From Asaia sp003994335 (GTDB lineage Bacteria > Pseudomonadota > Alphaproteobacteria > Acetobacterales > Acetobacteraceae), in contig NZ_JBBCOR010000009.1 in NCBI RefSeq assembly GCF_037151175.1, forward strand, positions 112,850 through 176,849: a stretch of 64,000 nucleotides of DNA, in the 5' to 3' direction. Below, piece by piece: positions 27,343-37,303 of this stretch. Positions within the stretch are counted from its first letter, which is position 1. Every line of letters begins with the position of its first letter. Both the position numbers and the translations under genes were made by a program. The notes under the pieces are model-generated. The model made no database searches. It saw nothing but the letters and a program-made list of their open reading frames with translations, and had not been told where the DNA came from.

Positions 27343-27560
27343 GATGGGCCATCTCGCCCCTCTTCCATCCCGATGATGCCTCGACGCCTGAATGGACCCG
27401 CTCCCTTTATGCCCTGCACCTGCCCGATAGGGGTTACAACCCTGGGTCCCAGGCGTCCAGAATAATAAAAACGGACTTCATTACTCTGGAATTACAGGGC
27501 GAGAGCCTTTTCAGCCTGACGGAGCTGGATCAGAGTGCACCCGTCCCCCAACTCGTGGCC

Positions 27561-28772
27561 TCAAGCCTCGAAAAGCGCCTGACCGATGTAGCCGCCTTTC
27601 CTGCGACCGGGGCAGGCAAATAAGCCCCCGCCGATATGGGTGGTATACTGGTTCATCATGTCGAATTTCGACATGCGCTCGAAGATGCGCGTGAACCCCG
27701 TCCTGGGGTCCTGCTGCCAGCTCATGAAAAGCAACCCCGCATCCATCTCCATGCCCTGGCGCCATGGCGGCCAACGCTCGGCCGTGAAGCTCAGGCCGTT
27801 ATCATAGGAATAGGCCCGTCTGAGGATCTGGGCGCCCCCGTTCTCCTCGGGTGCAGCCAGTCTGGCGTGGGAGTTCTGTGCCGTGACAGGATTACCGTCA
27901 TGATCCTTCTGGGCAAGGGTCAACGGCTCGAACTCATCGTGCCCACCAATCGGTGCACCGCTCTGTTTTTCACGCCCCATCGTCTCTTCCTGAAAACTGA
28001 CCGGGGTTCTGTCCCAGTGCTCAAGGGCGATCCGGATGATGCGCGAAACGAGATAGCTTCCACCCTGCATCCAGGGCAGGTCCGTATCCGCCGCCCAGAT
28101 ATAGCGACCGGCAGATTGAGGGTTCTGGCTATCGGGGTTGATGGTGCCATCCTTGAACCCCATCAGGTTGCGTGGCGTCTTGCCCTTTCCGAAACTCGGC
28201 AGAAAACCCGCCTGTGCCCAGCGCGGATCGGCCACACCATAGGCGAGCCGCGTCAGCTCGCGTGAAGCATGAAGCGTGGTTTGTGGATCATTGGCGCAGC
28301 ACTGGATGCAGAGATCACCCCCCGTACGAGCGGGAACGAGCTGATCGCCCGTAAAGCGCGGCAGATCGGCCAACGCCCCCGGTCGATGAGCATTGAGACC
28401 GTAGCGATCCTTGCCATCTTTCTGGAAAAGGCCGGGGCCAAACCCGATGGTGATCGTGAGATCACGACCCTTCAACCCGTCTATCTCGCCAGAATCCACG
28501 AGACCATTGACCGAAACGCCGGCCATCAGCGCGTCTGCGGCCTCTGTCCAGCGCCGCAGCAGTGCGACGACCTCGTCGCGCTTTGTCGTCGCGAGATCGA
28601 ACGTGATGAAATAGGCGCAGGGCTGTTGCGGCGTGATGATCCCGGGCTGATGAAGCGGCGGGCTCTCCATAGCAAAGCCCTGATCGGCGCTCGCCGCCAC
28701 CCCACCAGCTGCAGCGGTGGTCGCGAGGAATCCCCGCCTGCCAAGGCGAAGTCCGGAATTGGAATGTGTCAT
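27561..28772 (-). CDS. Tat-exported Dyp-type peroxidase, EfeB-like
   Basis: A 403-residue heme peroxidase. LGRRGFLATTAAAGG at the N-terminus is a twin-arginine signal. MGFKDGTINP contains the GxxDG motif with the catalytic Asp, and NSHARLAAP with RRAYSYDNGL carries the likely proximal His and the following block. EfeB proteins are periplasmic and work with EfeU and EfeO in ferrous iron uptake, or act as dye-decolourising peroxidases. Neither EfeU nor EfeO is present. The start overlaps the stop of the beta-propeller gene (ATGA), so the two are translated together. Confidence 0.88.
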   Translation of the reverse strand: MTHSNSGLRLGRRGFLATTAAAGGVAASADQGFAMESPPLHQPGIITPQQPCAYFITFDLATTKRDEVVALLRRWTEAADALMAGVSVNGLVDSGEIDGLKGRDLTITIGFGPGLFQKDGKDRYGLNAHRPGALADLPRFTGDQLVPARTGGDLCIQCCANDPQTTLHASRELTRLAYGVADPRWAQAGFLPSFGKGKTPRNLMGFKDGTINPDSQNPQSAGRYIWAADTDLPWMQGGSYLVSRIIRIALEHWDRTPVSFQEETMGREKQSGAPIGGHDEFEPLTLAQKDHDGNPVTAQNSHARLAAPEENGGAQILRRAYSYDNGLSFTAERWPPWRQGMEMDAGLLFMSWQQDPRTGFTRIFERMSKFDMMNQYTTHIGGGLFACPGRRKGGYIGQALFEA

Positions 28773-29923
28773 GGCTGGCTCACATTCAACGTGTTCATGT
28801 CGTCTTCGACGTAATAGAAACTCTTGCCGTCCGGCGTCATCGCCAGACCAAAGAGGTCGCCATTTCCCGGCGGCTGCTGCGCCTGATCCGCGTCGACCCA
28901 CTGCGCGTAGATCTGCTTCTTGGTAGCAGGATCGATCTCGACCACCTGACCGTTGCGGCCATTGGCGACGAGAAGATGGTGCCCCGGCACCCAGATCATG
29001 GCGAGAGGCCAGTTCAACAGCCCCCCCTTGGTAATGATCCGTCCTACGGCATCATCCTTTCGAGTCACCGGATCCGTGCGCGTAAGAGCGTCATCGATCG
29101 CGGTCACCTCATTGTCGTAGCCGTCGGTGACATAGAGTGTGCCGTCATCGTCAAGCGCGAGGCCGGTCGGGCCGAACAGGAAGTTGTCTCGATCCGCTCG
29201 GGCGGAGAAGCCGCTCGCGATCACGGTCTGACTCTCGAGCTGCGGCGGACCGCCATCGGGAATGCTGAGTTCGAGGCGCAATACGGTCGCTTTGTGCAGG
29301 ATGGGCGGGTAATGCGTCTGCGGGTCCACAACATTCGGTCCAGGAAGATCGAACCCGGTCATGGAAATGAACAGGGTTGCCTTGTTTCCCTTATCGACGC
29401 TCGCGATGTCCCCCCAGGGTGCATTGATCAGAGGACCTTTCCATGTGGTCGTGTATTTGCCATTCGCATCGAGCACGATCAGGCAGCCATCGCCCTTGGT
29501 CGTGGTCGTGCCATCCTTGCTGGGTGCACTTCCGACGATGATCCATCCCGATTTCAGGATGGCGAGGGCCGTGGTCAGCCCTACCCCGCCGGGACAGGCA
29601 GCCAGATTACTTGGCAGGTTGGCGAAGAGCCGCGCATTGCCCGTGACAGGTGAGTAGGCAACAATCGTCGTGCCCGTACCCTGCAGGTTACTGATGTTGT
29701 TGAAATTCGTGACGAGAACCTCGTCCTTTTTCAGCACACCCATGTCCTGCGGGACCACCACCACGGCATAGGGATTGAGATCTCCATTGCCTGGGCTGGT
29801 CGAGGCCAGGGTTGTATGGCGATGCAACGTCTCCAGAAAGCCCTTGTTCTGGGCATGGGCGGGCAGAGAGAACGCGACGAGGGAGCATGCGGCCAGGGCA
29901 GCATTGCGGAATTTGGAGGACAT
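28769..29923 (-). CDS. Secreted beta-propeller (NHL/SMP-30-like) protein
   Basis: A 384-residue protein starting at 29923 behind GAGAAGAA. A Sec signal ends at LPAHAQ. Repeated strands such as FGPTGLALDDDGTLYVTDGYDNEV, NWPLAMIWVPGHHLLVANG and GLAMTPDGKSFYYVEDD follow the pattern of NHL/SMP-30 six-bladed propellers. Two Cys (LAACPGG and DGCLIV) may pair. The function is unknown; such proteins can be lactonases, sugar dehydrogenases or scaffolds. It lies between an OprB porin and a Dyp peroxidase with overlapping ends, which implies a shared periplasmic process. Confidence 0.7.
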   Translation of the reverse strand: MSSKFRNAALAACSLVAFSLPAHAQNKGFLETLHRHTTLASTSPGNGDLNPYAVVVVPQDMGVLKKDEVLVTNFNNISNLQGTGTTIVAYSPVTGNARLFANLPSNLAACPGGVGLTTALAILKSGWIIVGSAPSKDGTTTTKGDGCLIVLDANGKYTTTWKGPLINAPWGDIASVDKGNKATLFISMTGFDLPGPNVVDPQTHYPPILHKATVLRLELSIPDGGPPQLESQTVIASGFSARADRDNFLFGPTGLALDDDGTLYVTDGYDNEVTAIDDALTRTDPVTRKDDAVGRIITKGGLLNWPLAMIWVPGHHLLVANGRNGQVVEIDPATKKQIYAQWVDADQAQQPPGNGDLFGLAMTPDGKSFYYVEDDMNTLNVSQP

Positions 29924-29931
29924 GGTTCTTC

Positions 29932-31425
29932 TCACAGCGCAATATTAGTACGGAACCCGAAGACGAGTTCGTCACGCAGGCGCCGGTCAGGGTGAGACGG
30001 GTTGGGAATGCCGCCCCCCGGGTTGAAAATGTATTGGAAGTCGGGCTGCCACTGCATCCAGCCCGTGAACTGGTACTGATACGTGACCTCGACATAGGTC
30101 TCACCGCCCTGCGCGGGCGAATATGCGCCCGAATAGCGACGCACAGCGCGGTCATAATTTGCCAGGGCGCCGCTGACATGGGTGTAGCCCATACCGATAC
30201 CGAAAGTGTCATCAGTGCGGTACGGAAGTGGATCGTTGAACGTCAGGCCGAAATTGAGCGAGAAGTCGATGGGCACGCGATCGGATTGCGGTGCCCCCAT
30301 GGCGCGCCCGAAGATACTGATTGTCCGATTGGGATCAGTATGGCTGCGCCAGATCATCTGATCCATCACGGCATAAAAGCTGAACGCCCCTCTGTGAGTC
30401 AGTGCGGTGCCGTTGCTGTTGGGTGAAGCAAGGGGAATGCCGGTATTGTCCCAGAACTGATCAGCGAAAGGCTCGGAATCATACCATCCACCGATACGGT
30501 AGACATGCGAAAGCGGTTGGACCTCGTCAGGGGAAACCATCGCCCCGAGCGCCGGATAGACATATTGCAGCTCCGCAATGGCGAGCACCCCCCGATTGAG
30601 CGGGAAGCTCGTGCCGGAGGGGTTGGTCATTTGCGGGTCCCCATCGCGATGCCGGGTGGGGCTGCCGCTATAGACACCGCCAAGAAGATAGAGGGGCGTA
30701 GCCAGCCAGTACTTTCCCCGGACGCCCAGCGCCGAAAGCGGATAGGCCGGACCACCACCTGGAAGATCCGCCGATGGAAGCATGGGCCAGCCAAACATGG
30801 TGTTCGCAAATACAAGCGCGTTCGAGCTGATCATGTATTCCTGATCAAGGCTCTGCTGGCCGATCTTGATATCGAGCTTCTGCTGATCGAGGAATTTCTG
30901 ATCGAACCAGAGCTCCCAGAGGCGCGTCGCGCGATCGGCCTCGATCCCGCTCACGGTCTGTAGCGCCATGAGGTTATCGGCACTGAAGGCGCGGCCGTGT
31001 ATCTGCTCCATGCTGACATTGAAAGTACCGCCATACCAGCCCATGGCGCGCTGGGTATCGACCTGCAGCACGGCCACGGTCAGTCCATTATACCCTGCCC
31101 CGCGATGGCTCCCCCCGGTCGGATTGCCGAAAACCTCGGACGTTTCCTGAATGGCCAGCACCGCGCCGTATTTGCCGAGTTCCGGCCTGAGCCCCCACAT
31201 GTTTCCCAGAAGATTGGAGGTACGGCGCCAATTGGACAAAAAGCCGAAAACACCTGATGAGGCATCGTCGCTCGCTCCCGCTGCATTGCCCAGATTGACG
31301 GGTGGCGGTACGGCGCCCGCCTCGAACGGAAGCGCGAGCCCCCCCATGCCGAGGCCTATGAGGAGGGCACGGGCCCTGAACTTTCGGGCGGTCTTACGCC
31401 GCCTTGGTCGAAGAGTGCTTGTCAT
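29932..31425 (-). CDS. OprB-family porin heading the peroxidase operon
   Basis: A 497-residue outer-membrane protein. The start at 31425 gives a signal peptide with a basic leader (RPRRRKTARKFRAR) before LLIGLGMGGLALP; an ATG at 31461 is the alternative. LLGNMWGLRPELGKYGAVLAI, WFDQKFLDQQKLDIKIGQQSLDQEYM and a barrel ending in FRTNIAL are OprB features. It should form a channel for a small organic solute. Only 8 bases separate its stop from the propeller gene, so porin, propeller and Dyp peroxidase form one operon. Confidence 0.8.
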   Translation of the reverse strand: MTSTLRPRRRKTARKFRARALLIGLGMGGLALPFEAGAVPPPVNLGNAAGASDDASSGVFGFLSNWRRTSNLLGNMWGLRPELGKYGAVLAIQETSEVFGNPTGGSHRGAGYNGLTVAVLQVDTQRAMGWYGGTFNVSMEQIHGRAFSADNLMALQTVSGIEADRATRLWELWFDQKFLDQQKLDIKIGQQSLDQEYMISSNALVFANTMFGWPMLPSADLPGGGPAYPLSALGVRGKYWLATPLYLLGGVYSGSPTRHRDGDPQMTNPSGTSFPLNRGVLAIAELQYVYPALGAMVSPDEVQPLSHVYRIGGWYDSEPFADQFWDNTGIPLASPNSNGTALTHRGAFSFYAVMDQMIWRSHTDPNRTISIFGRAMGAPQSDRVPIDFSLNFGLTFNDPLPYRTDDTFGIGMGYTHVSGALANYDRAVRRYSGAYSPAQGGETYVEVTYQYQFTGWMQWQPDFQYIFNPGGGIPNPSHPDRRLRDELVFGFRTNIAL

Positions 31426-31993
31426 GGAACCAAACTCGTTAGGAGTGAGAATCGTTCGCATTCCATAGCAGCAATTTTTTGACATCCTAGGTTAATAATT
31501 GCCAACATACGGAATTGTGTTTTCTTGTCCCCTATAGTTTTATCATTCCAAGAATATCGAACGATTACACGAGTGAGTAGACGAGTGAGTAGACGACTAT
31601 ACCGTCCTGACTTTACTGCACGCAGGACAGGTCAATATAGAGATGTTAACGCTCTCTTGGATCCACAACGTCTGTTCTGATTATCAATGCATCGCGAGCT
31701 GGACTGAATTACCGCCTCATTACCCTCCCTCTCTCGCGTACGGCGGTCTAGGGCGCGCAAATAGTGTCTCACGCCCGCGCCCTCTTCGACAGCCTCCGCT
31801 TCAGACGCTGCGAAACCAGAGGAGCGCCAGAGTATCCCTCGTGCGGTAGTACCCTTCGTGCGCTGACAGCCAGCCTCGCGCCTGCGGCGGGGCAACATTC
31901 GAGTCAGCCATTTTTTGTTATAATGTATCATTTTACACAGAATGACAGACTCCCTATGCCGAGCGGGACACAAAGCCGCGCCGGACCCGAGCC
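31426..31993. other. Divergent intergenic region between porin and TonB genes
   Basis: About 570 bases, AT-rich near 31440-31610 and again at 31905-31950. TATAAT at 31919-31924 is a good -10 for the receptor gene at 31994, although no clear -35 is seen. A tandem 12-bp repeat lies at 31569-31592. Short open frames here show no domain. Confidence 0.5.
31569..31592. repeat. Tandem 12-bp direct repeat
   Basis: ACGAGTGAGTAG occurs twice head to tail, followed by ACGAC. It lies 144 bases upstream of the porin start. It could be a tandem binding site for a regulator, or simple slippage. Confidence 0.7.
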
Positions 31994-34366
31994 ATGACAC
32001 GCATCACCCTCTTTCTTTTGTCTCCGCTGATCTGCGCCTTGACTACATTCCCCGACCGGGCCGACGCCGATACCGTTGAACCATCCGGAGAGTCCCGCCC
32101 GGAGACACCGCGCACACGACCGCTCAAACCCTCCCGGCATGAGATCGTGGTTGTGCGCCACAAGCGCGCCAATCCAGACGGTTCCAGCGGTACGACACCG
32201 GGCGGCGGTCTGATGCCCAACCAGACTGCGCCGCGGGCCCAGAGTGGTCTCACGCGAGATTTCATTGCCAGGCAATCGCCCACTCTGTCCCCTCTGGCCA
32301 TGATCGCAAGCCTTCCGGGCGTGGTCTATTCCGGCAATGATCCACTGGGCACGAATGACGAGCAGCAGGGATTATCCGTTCGCGGACTGGATCAGACCGA
32401 AATTGGCTATCTCTTCGAGAACGTGCCTGCGGCGCCGCCCCTGTTTCTCGTGCCCTACGCCTCCCAGACGGTGGATAGCGAAAACATCACTTCCGTTACC
32501 TTGGCTCAGGGAGGCACCTCGACCGCTGCCCCCCTTTATAACGCCGTGGGAGGGACGCTCTCGATGCGTATGCGCAAACCATCGGAGGAGCGTGGCGGGT
32601 TCATTGGCGGCTCCTGGGGATCGTATAATCTGAACCGTGAGTTCGTAAGGCTCGATACAGGACGGATCGGCCAGAACGGCCCCAAGGGCTTTGCGTCGTT
32701 TTCCTATCGTGGGGCGGATCCGTGGCGTGGCGCAGGGCCGATGCGAAGGTTCCACACGGATATGCGTCTGAGCAAGGAATGGGGCAAAAACAGCACCGCC
32801 GATCTGATCTTCTCGTTTAATCGGGAGCGCGGCACCTACCTGCGCCCACCGACCATGGCGCAATGGAAGCAATATGGCACCGACTTCAACTACACATCCG
32901 GTTATGTTCCCGGTGATCCGAACTATTACAGATATCAGGAGAATGCCCGTGCCCAGAGCTTTCTCGCGGCGCCACTTTCCCTGTATCTCTCGCGGCAGCT
33001 TCGGCTCGATCTGACGCCCTATTTTATCTATGTCTGGGGGTATGACAGCTACGGCACCACGCTCAGCCGCCTGGGGAGCTATAATGGCAATAGCCCTGCA
33101 GGGGCCTTGCAGGTTCCAGCCACTCTAGGCACCAGTTTTGTTTCGGTTGCGACAGATGCCTATCGCCAATCTCATCCGGGACTGAACGGCGCCCTGCATT
33201 ATGAGACGGGTCGTAACCGTCTCTCATTGGGCTATTGGTACTCCTATTACGATTTCTCTAGCCTCTCGCGCTATGTTCTGCCCAACGCGCAGGGAGGCGT
33301 ATCCAATCAATGGGGGGATTATCCGATCCTCACAGCCAGTGGCGCGCCGCTCTCATCCTATGACGCTCGGCTCGTTCAGCAGATCAACGCGCTCTCGCTC
33401 ACTGATCGCGCCCACTTTCTGCATGATCGCCTCACAATCACGGCCGGTCTGCGCGTTGTGATGGTGTCTCGCTCGGTCACCAATCTCCTACCAGGCGCGC
33501 GCTACCGCAACGGGGCAAGCTATGTCTCGCCCCTGCCCCAGGTCTCGGCCGCCTTCCGTCTATCGCCCCATGACCAGATCTATCTGAATGGCACAACCGG
33601 CTTCAGGGCTCCGTCAGGCATTTCGAGCTACCAGGATCGCTTCAGCCTGACGAGCGGTCTCCAGACACGCAGCGCTTCATCTGATACGAGACCGGAATAT
33701 TCCATTGGCGAGGAGATCGGCTATCGCCATACCGGCCTCGTCAACCTGTCGCTCGCTTTCTTCAACTACAACTTCACCAATCGCCAGGTAACCACCACCA
33801 CGCCTCTGAATGGCGTGATGACAACAGAGTCGATCAATGGCGGTGGCCAGACAGCGCGCGGCGCTCAGTTCGAGCTTGGTTTGAAGCCATGGCATTGCTT
33901 CAGCCCTTACCTTTCGGGGCAGTACATTCACGCGACCATCGACAATAATATCCGCTCTGGAAGCGATTACCTGCCGACAGCCGGCAAAAGACCGGTCCGT
34001 ACGCCGGAATTTTCGGGCGGCCTCGGTCTTTCCTATGATGATGGCGCATTCTTCGGGCTGTTCAATGGACGTTATGTCGGGCCGACCTATTCGACCTTCA
34101 TGAACGACGAGAAGATCCCCGGTTTCGCGACCGCAAATCTCTCGCTGGGCTACCGGCTGCAGAGCAGTCAGCGCCTCAAAACGCCGCAACTTCAGCTCAA
34201 CCTGATCAATCTCGGGCGATCAGGATATCTGTCAGGGGTCAATGGCGTGGGGCTCAATCGGAACCCGACGCGGGGCATATATGGCACGACGATCGCGGGA
34301 CGGGCACCGACCTATTTCGTTGGAGGCGGCTTCGCAGGTGTCGTCTCGCTTTCAGCAGGATTCTGA
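31994..34366 (+). CDS. TonB-dependent receptor, FecA-like branch
   Basis: A 790-residue outer-membrane receptor with signal peptide (ITLFLLSPLICALTTFP). The plug has LSPLAMIASLPGVVYSG, LSVRGLDQTEIGYLFENVP and NAVGGTLSMRMRKPSEE. The plug lacks the common VLVLIDG block of the other two large receptors. The barrel ends in VVSLSAGF. Plug style (short loops, NVPxxxP) resembles ferric-citrate or siderophore receptors, but the ligand is not deducible. No FecI/FecR regulator genes are adjacent. The next receptor gene follows after 225 bases and may be co-regulated. Confidence 0.82.
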   Translation: MTRITLFLLSPLICALTTFPDRADADTVEPSGESRPETPRTRPLKPSRHEIVVVRHKRANPDGSSGTTPGGGLMPNQTAPRAQSGLTRDFIARQSPTLSPLAMIASLPGVVYSGNDPLGTNDEQQGLSVRGLDQTEIGYLFENVPAAPPLFLVPYASQTVDSENITSVTLAQGGTSTAAPLYNAVGGTLSMRMRKPSEERGGFIGGSWGSYNLNREFVRLDTGRIGQNGPKGFASFSYRGADPWRGAGPMRRFHTDMRLSKEWGKNSTADLIFSFNRERGTYLRPPTMAQWKQYGTDFNYTSGYVPGDPNYYRYQENARAQSFLAAPLSLYLSRQLRLDLTPYFIYVWGYDSYGTTLSRLGSYNGNSPAGALQVPATLGTSFVSVATDAYRQSHPGLNGALHYETGRNRLSLGYWYSYYDFSSLSRYVLPNAQGGVSNQWGDYPILTASGAPLSSYDARLVQQINALSLTDRAHFLHDRLTITAGLRVVMVSRSVTNLLPGARYRNGASYVSPLPQVSAAFRLSPHDQIYLNGTTGFRAPSGISSYQDRFSLTSGLQTRSASSDTRPEYSIGEEIGYRHTGLVNLSLAFFNYNFTNRQVTTTTPLNGVMTTESINGGGQTARGAQFELGLKPWHCFSPYLSGQYIHATIDNNIRSGSDYLPTAGKRPVRTPEFSGGLGLSYDDGAFFGLFNGRYVGPTYSTFMNDEKIPGFATANLSLGYRLQSSQRLKTPQLQLNLINLGRSGYLSGVNGVGLNRNPTRGIYGTTIAGRAPTYFVGGGFAGVVSLSAGF

Positions 34367-34591
34367 CCTGAAATGGTCTCATTTATGACAGAATGTTGCG
34401 CAGACGATTCAGGGCTTCTGTTTCCTTAAAATCGCATTTATCGTTTCCATGTCGCAATGGAGCGCCGGTCCCAGCCCGGCTGCTCCCTTGCGCGCATTCC
34501 TGACGTCGCGTTCCAGGCCAGCTACGCGACATAACCTCTTGCAGATCGTTCCGATATAGGAACGTTCCGATATACATCAGAAAGGCCCTAG

Positions 34592-37213
34592 ATGAGACGA
34601 CGCGCCTCCCTTCTTACGGCCTCACTCACCGTGATAACTGCCATGGCCCTGCTCCAAGACGCCCAGGCAGCAGGTTCCAAAGAAACGCATGCACGCAGGA
34701 CCCCTGGCAAAACGGCAGGCAAACCTGTGCAAGGAGCAAGCCAGGAACAAACCCTAAGACGGTCGGTACGGCAGAGAGCGATATCAGGCGACGAGTCCGT
34801 GATCGTGACGGGCACCCACGCAGTCAATCGGAAGGCACGCGACAGCACCAGCCCGATCACGGTCATCAGCGGCGCAGAACTCGCGCGTTCGGGTCAGCTC
34901 AACCTCACCGACGCAATCACGCGCGTCAATCCTGCCATCAATATCCAGACAAGAGGCAGCGATACGGCAGCACTCACCGGCTCGATCCGCATGCGCGGTC
35001 TCAACCCGAACGACGTGCTGGTGCTGGTGGATGGCAAGAGACGCCATGTGACCGGCAACGTCGTACAGAACCCGGGACCGCAGTTCGGCTCTACACCGGT
35101 CGACCTGAACATGATCCCAGCCAATGCCATCGACCATATAGAGGTGCTGCAGGACGGTGCCGCCGCGCAATACGGGTCGGATGCCATTGCGGGCGTGGTG
35201 AATATCATCACCAAGAAGCAGGATCACGGACTTCATATGACCGCCCAGACCGGCGCGAATGCCTATTCAGGCACGGGCTGGAATTATCAGCTCAACGCCG
35301 ATGGCGGCATGAAGCTTGGGCGTGATGGGTATCTCCATCTGAGCGGGCAGGTTTATCACACCGACCACTTCTTTCTGGACACACAGGACCATCGCCTGCT
35401 GCCCTATGCCCCGCCGGGTGCAAATACGGTCGGGTATTACGGAATTCTCCCCGGCGCGATCAAAGTTCCCTACAACTCGAACAAGATCATGAGTACGCCT
35501 GAGGAAACGCGTGAGAATCTGGGTATCGATTTCGGCAAGAAGGTGAGCAGCACCGTCGATTTCTATGGGCTCATCACCTATGCCCATCGTCATGCCGAGG
35601 CGATCCAGAATTATCGCATCCCCACGATTGCGCCCACCCTCTATCCGACCGGTTTTTCGCCGATCGAAGCCATCGAGGAGAACGACTATCAGGCCAATCT
35701 CGGGTTCAAGGGGAGCCATCTCTTTGGTTTCGACTGGGATGTGAGCACCGAATACGGTGCGGATGAGGACGACATCAACACGATCAACACCGCCAATACG
35801 GGTATGCTCGGTCGCTCCTGCCAGACCACCAATCGGGCCCTGCCATACTACTCGTCGCAGGGTTGCGGATATTCCCCCACCAGCGCACGCGCTGAGACCT
35901 ATCGCAACGCGATGTGGACCAACAATCTCGACATACGCCGCGGGTTCCGCATCGCAGATGCCGTGCCAATGACGCTCGCCTTTGGCGGTCAGCATCGCCT
36001 CGAAATGTACGATATCGTCGCCGGTGAACCTCCCTCCTATGAGGCGGGCGGGACACAGGGCTATGCGGGTGCCGCGCCACAGAATGCCGGGAGCTGGAGC
36101 CGCAATATCTGGGCGGCCTATATCGACGACGATTTCCATCCGCTTCCCAAGCTCGATATCGATCTGGCGGGGCGTTTCGAGCACTACACGGCTTCCGGAA
36201 ATACCGAGAACGGCAAGATCTCGGCGCGTTACGACTTTACAAAGCGCATTGCCGTGCGTGCCACAATCAGCAATGGTTTCCGCGCGCCAACACTGGCCGA
36301 GCAGCATTACAGCGCCCTCAGTGTTGGCCCGACCTCAGCTTCAGGCCTGTTGCCAGTGGCCTCCGAAGCTGCGCGTACGCTTGGCGCCAGTGCGCTCAAG
36401 CCGGAGCGTTCCACCAATGCCAGCGGCGGCATCGTGTTGGAGCCAGTCAAGAATTTTCATGTCGAGGCTGATGTCTATCAGATCAATCTGAGAGATCGCA
36501 TCGTGCAAGGTGGTTCTGTGGTGGGCGCTCAGGCCATCACGGCCATTGAGCAGATGGGGTACACGCTTCCAGGTGGGGCGACGCTCAGCAATCCGACCGG
36601 ATTCTCGGCGTATTTCTTCTCGAACGGAGCGAGTACACGCACCCAGGGGCTGGACATCAAGGCGGATTATCGCCTGAGATTGCAGCGCTACGGATCGGTT
36701 GTGCTCTCCATGGCGCTCAACCTCAACCGAACCACATTGACCCATAACGGGCTCTCTGCTGCGGGGCGTCCGCTGCTCAATGCGCAGACGATTTCCTATC
36801 TCACCACGGAATCTCCACGCAGCAAGATCGTGCTCAATGCCTATTACACAATCGGCCATTGGGACGTGAATTTGCGTCAGACCCGTTACGGTGAGACCGT
36901 GGGCATGCTCACCTATCAGGACTGGACCCCGGCAAGTGCCATCTGCCCGCTGACCGGCGGCGCGTTGCGTGGATCGAATACCTGCTTCGCACAGTTCAAG
37001 AACACGCCGCGCTGGCTGACCGATCTTGAACTCGGTTATCGTTTCAACGATCACTGGCATGTAGCAGTGGGCGCCAACAACATCTTCAACCTGCGTCCTC
37101 GCAAGGTGCCCGCTTATCTCGCATCGAATGGCGTGAATGTTTATGATTCGGCCTCTGCACAGGTGCCGATGACAGGCGGATATTACTTCGGCCGTGTTAA
37201 CGCCGACTTCTGA
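34592..37213 (+). CDS. TonB-dependent outer-membrane receptor
   Basis: An 873-residue receptor. A signal peptide is followed by an Arg/Lys-rich spacer, a plug (LNLTDAITRVNPAINIQ, NDVLVLVDGKRRH, HIEVLQDGAAAQYGSDAIAG) and a barrel ending in FGRVNADF. The plug is of the same group as the receptor at 9903. Pairs of Cys in extracellular-type loops (GRSCQTTNRA, SQGCGYSP, AICPLTGG, NTCFAQF) suggest disulfides. The ligand is unknown. Strong hairpins follow, shared with the convergent porin gene. Confidence 0.83.
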   Translation: MRRRASLLTASLTVITAMALLQDAQAAGSKETHARRTPGKTAGKPVQGASQEQTLRRSVRQRAISGDESVIVTGTHAVNRKARDSTSPITVISGAELARSGQLNLTDAITRVNPAINIQTRGSDTAALTGSIRMRGLNPNDVLVLVDGKRRHVTGNVVQNPGPQFGSTPVDLNMIPANAIDHIEVLQDGAAAQYGSDAIAGVVNIITKKQDHGLHMTAQTGANAYSGTGWNYQLNADGGMKLGRDGYLHLSGQVYHTDHFFLDTQDHRLLPYAPPGANTVGYYGILPGAIKVPYNSNKIMSTPEETRENLGIDFGKKVSSTVDFYGLITYAHRHAEAIQNYRIPTIAPTLYPTGFSPIEAIEENDYQANLGFKGSHLFGFDWDVSTEYGADEDDINTINTANTGMLGRSCQTTNRALPYYSSQGCGYSPTSARAETYRNAMWTNNLDIRRGFRIADAVPMTLAFGGQHRLEMYDIVAGEPPSYEAGGTQGYAGAAPQNAGSWSRNIWAAYIDDDFHPLPKLDIDLAGRFEHYTASGNTENGKISARYDFTKRIAVRATISNGFRAPTLAEQHYSALSVGPTSASGLLPVASEAARTLGASALKPERSTNASGGIVLEPVKNFHVEADVYQINLRDRIVQGGSVVGAQAITAIEQMGYTLPGGATLSNPTGFSAYFFSNGASTRTQGLDIKADYRLRLQRYGSVVLSMALNLNRTTLTHNGLSAAGRPLLNAQTISYLTTESPRSKIVLNAYYTIGHWDVNLRQTRYGETVGMLTYQDWTPASAICPLTGGALRGSNTCFAQFKNTPRWLTDLELGYRFNDHWHVAVGANNIFNLRPRKVPAYLASNGVNVYDSASAQVPMTGGYYFGRVNADF

Positions 37214-37219
37214 ATGCAG

Positions 37220-37248
37220 AAAACCGCCAGAGCGTGATGCTCTGGCGG
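37220..37248 (-). terminator. Terminator for the convergent porin gene
   Basis: A perfect 10-bp stem (37224-37233 with 37239-37248) and a 5-base loop. Read on the minus strand, it is followed by TTTT (plus strand AAAA at 37220-37223). It can also stop plus-strand transcripts but lacks a T-run in that direction. Confidence 0.85.
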
Positions 37249-37266
37249 CTTCCTGATCTCGATGAC

Positions 37267-37293
37267 CGGCCTCTCCCGACGGGGAGGCCGTTT
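37267..37293 (+). terminator. Terminator for the TonB receptor gene
   Basis: A 10-bp stem with one G-U pair (37267-37276 with 37281-37290), loop CGAC, followed by TTT on the plus strand, 53 bases after the receptor stop. Confidence 0.75.
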
Positions 37294-37303
37294 CGCTCTG
37301 CCC

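Noticed and set aside
31569..31592. Repeat as a CRISPR array
   Set aside because: Repeats are directly adjacent without spacers and only two in number; no cas gene is in the window.
34381..34400. CTGTCATAAAT on the minus strand as a PHO box
   Set aside because: Only one half-site is present without an 11-base repeat, and it does not face a gene start.
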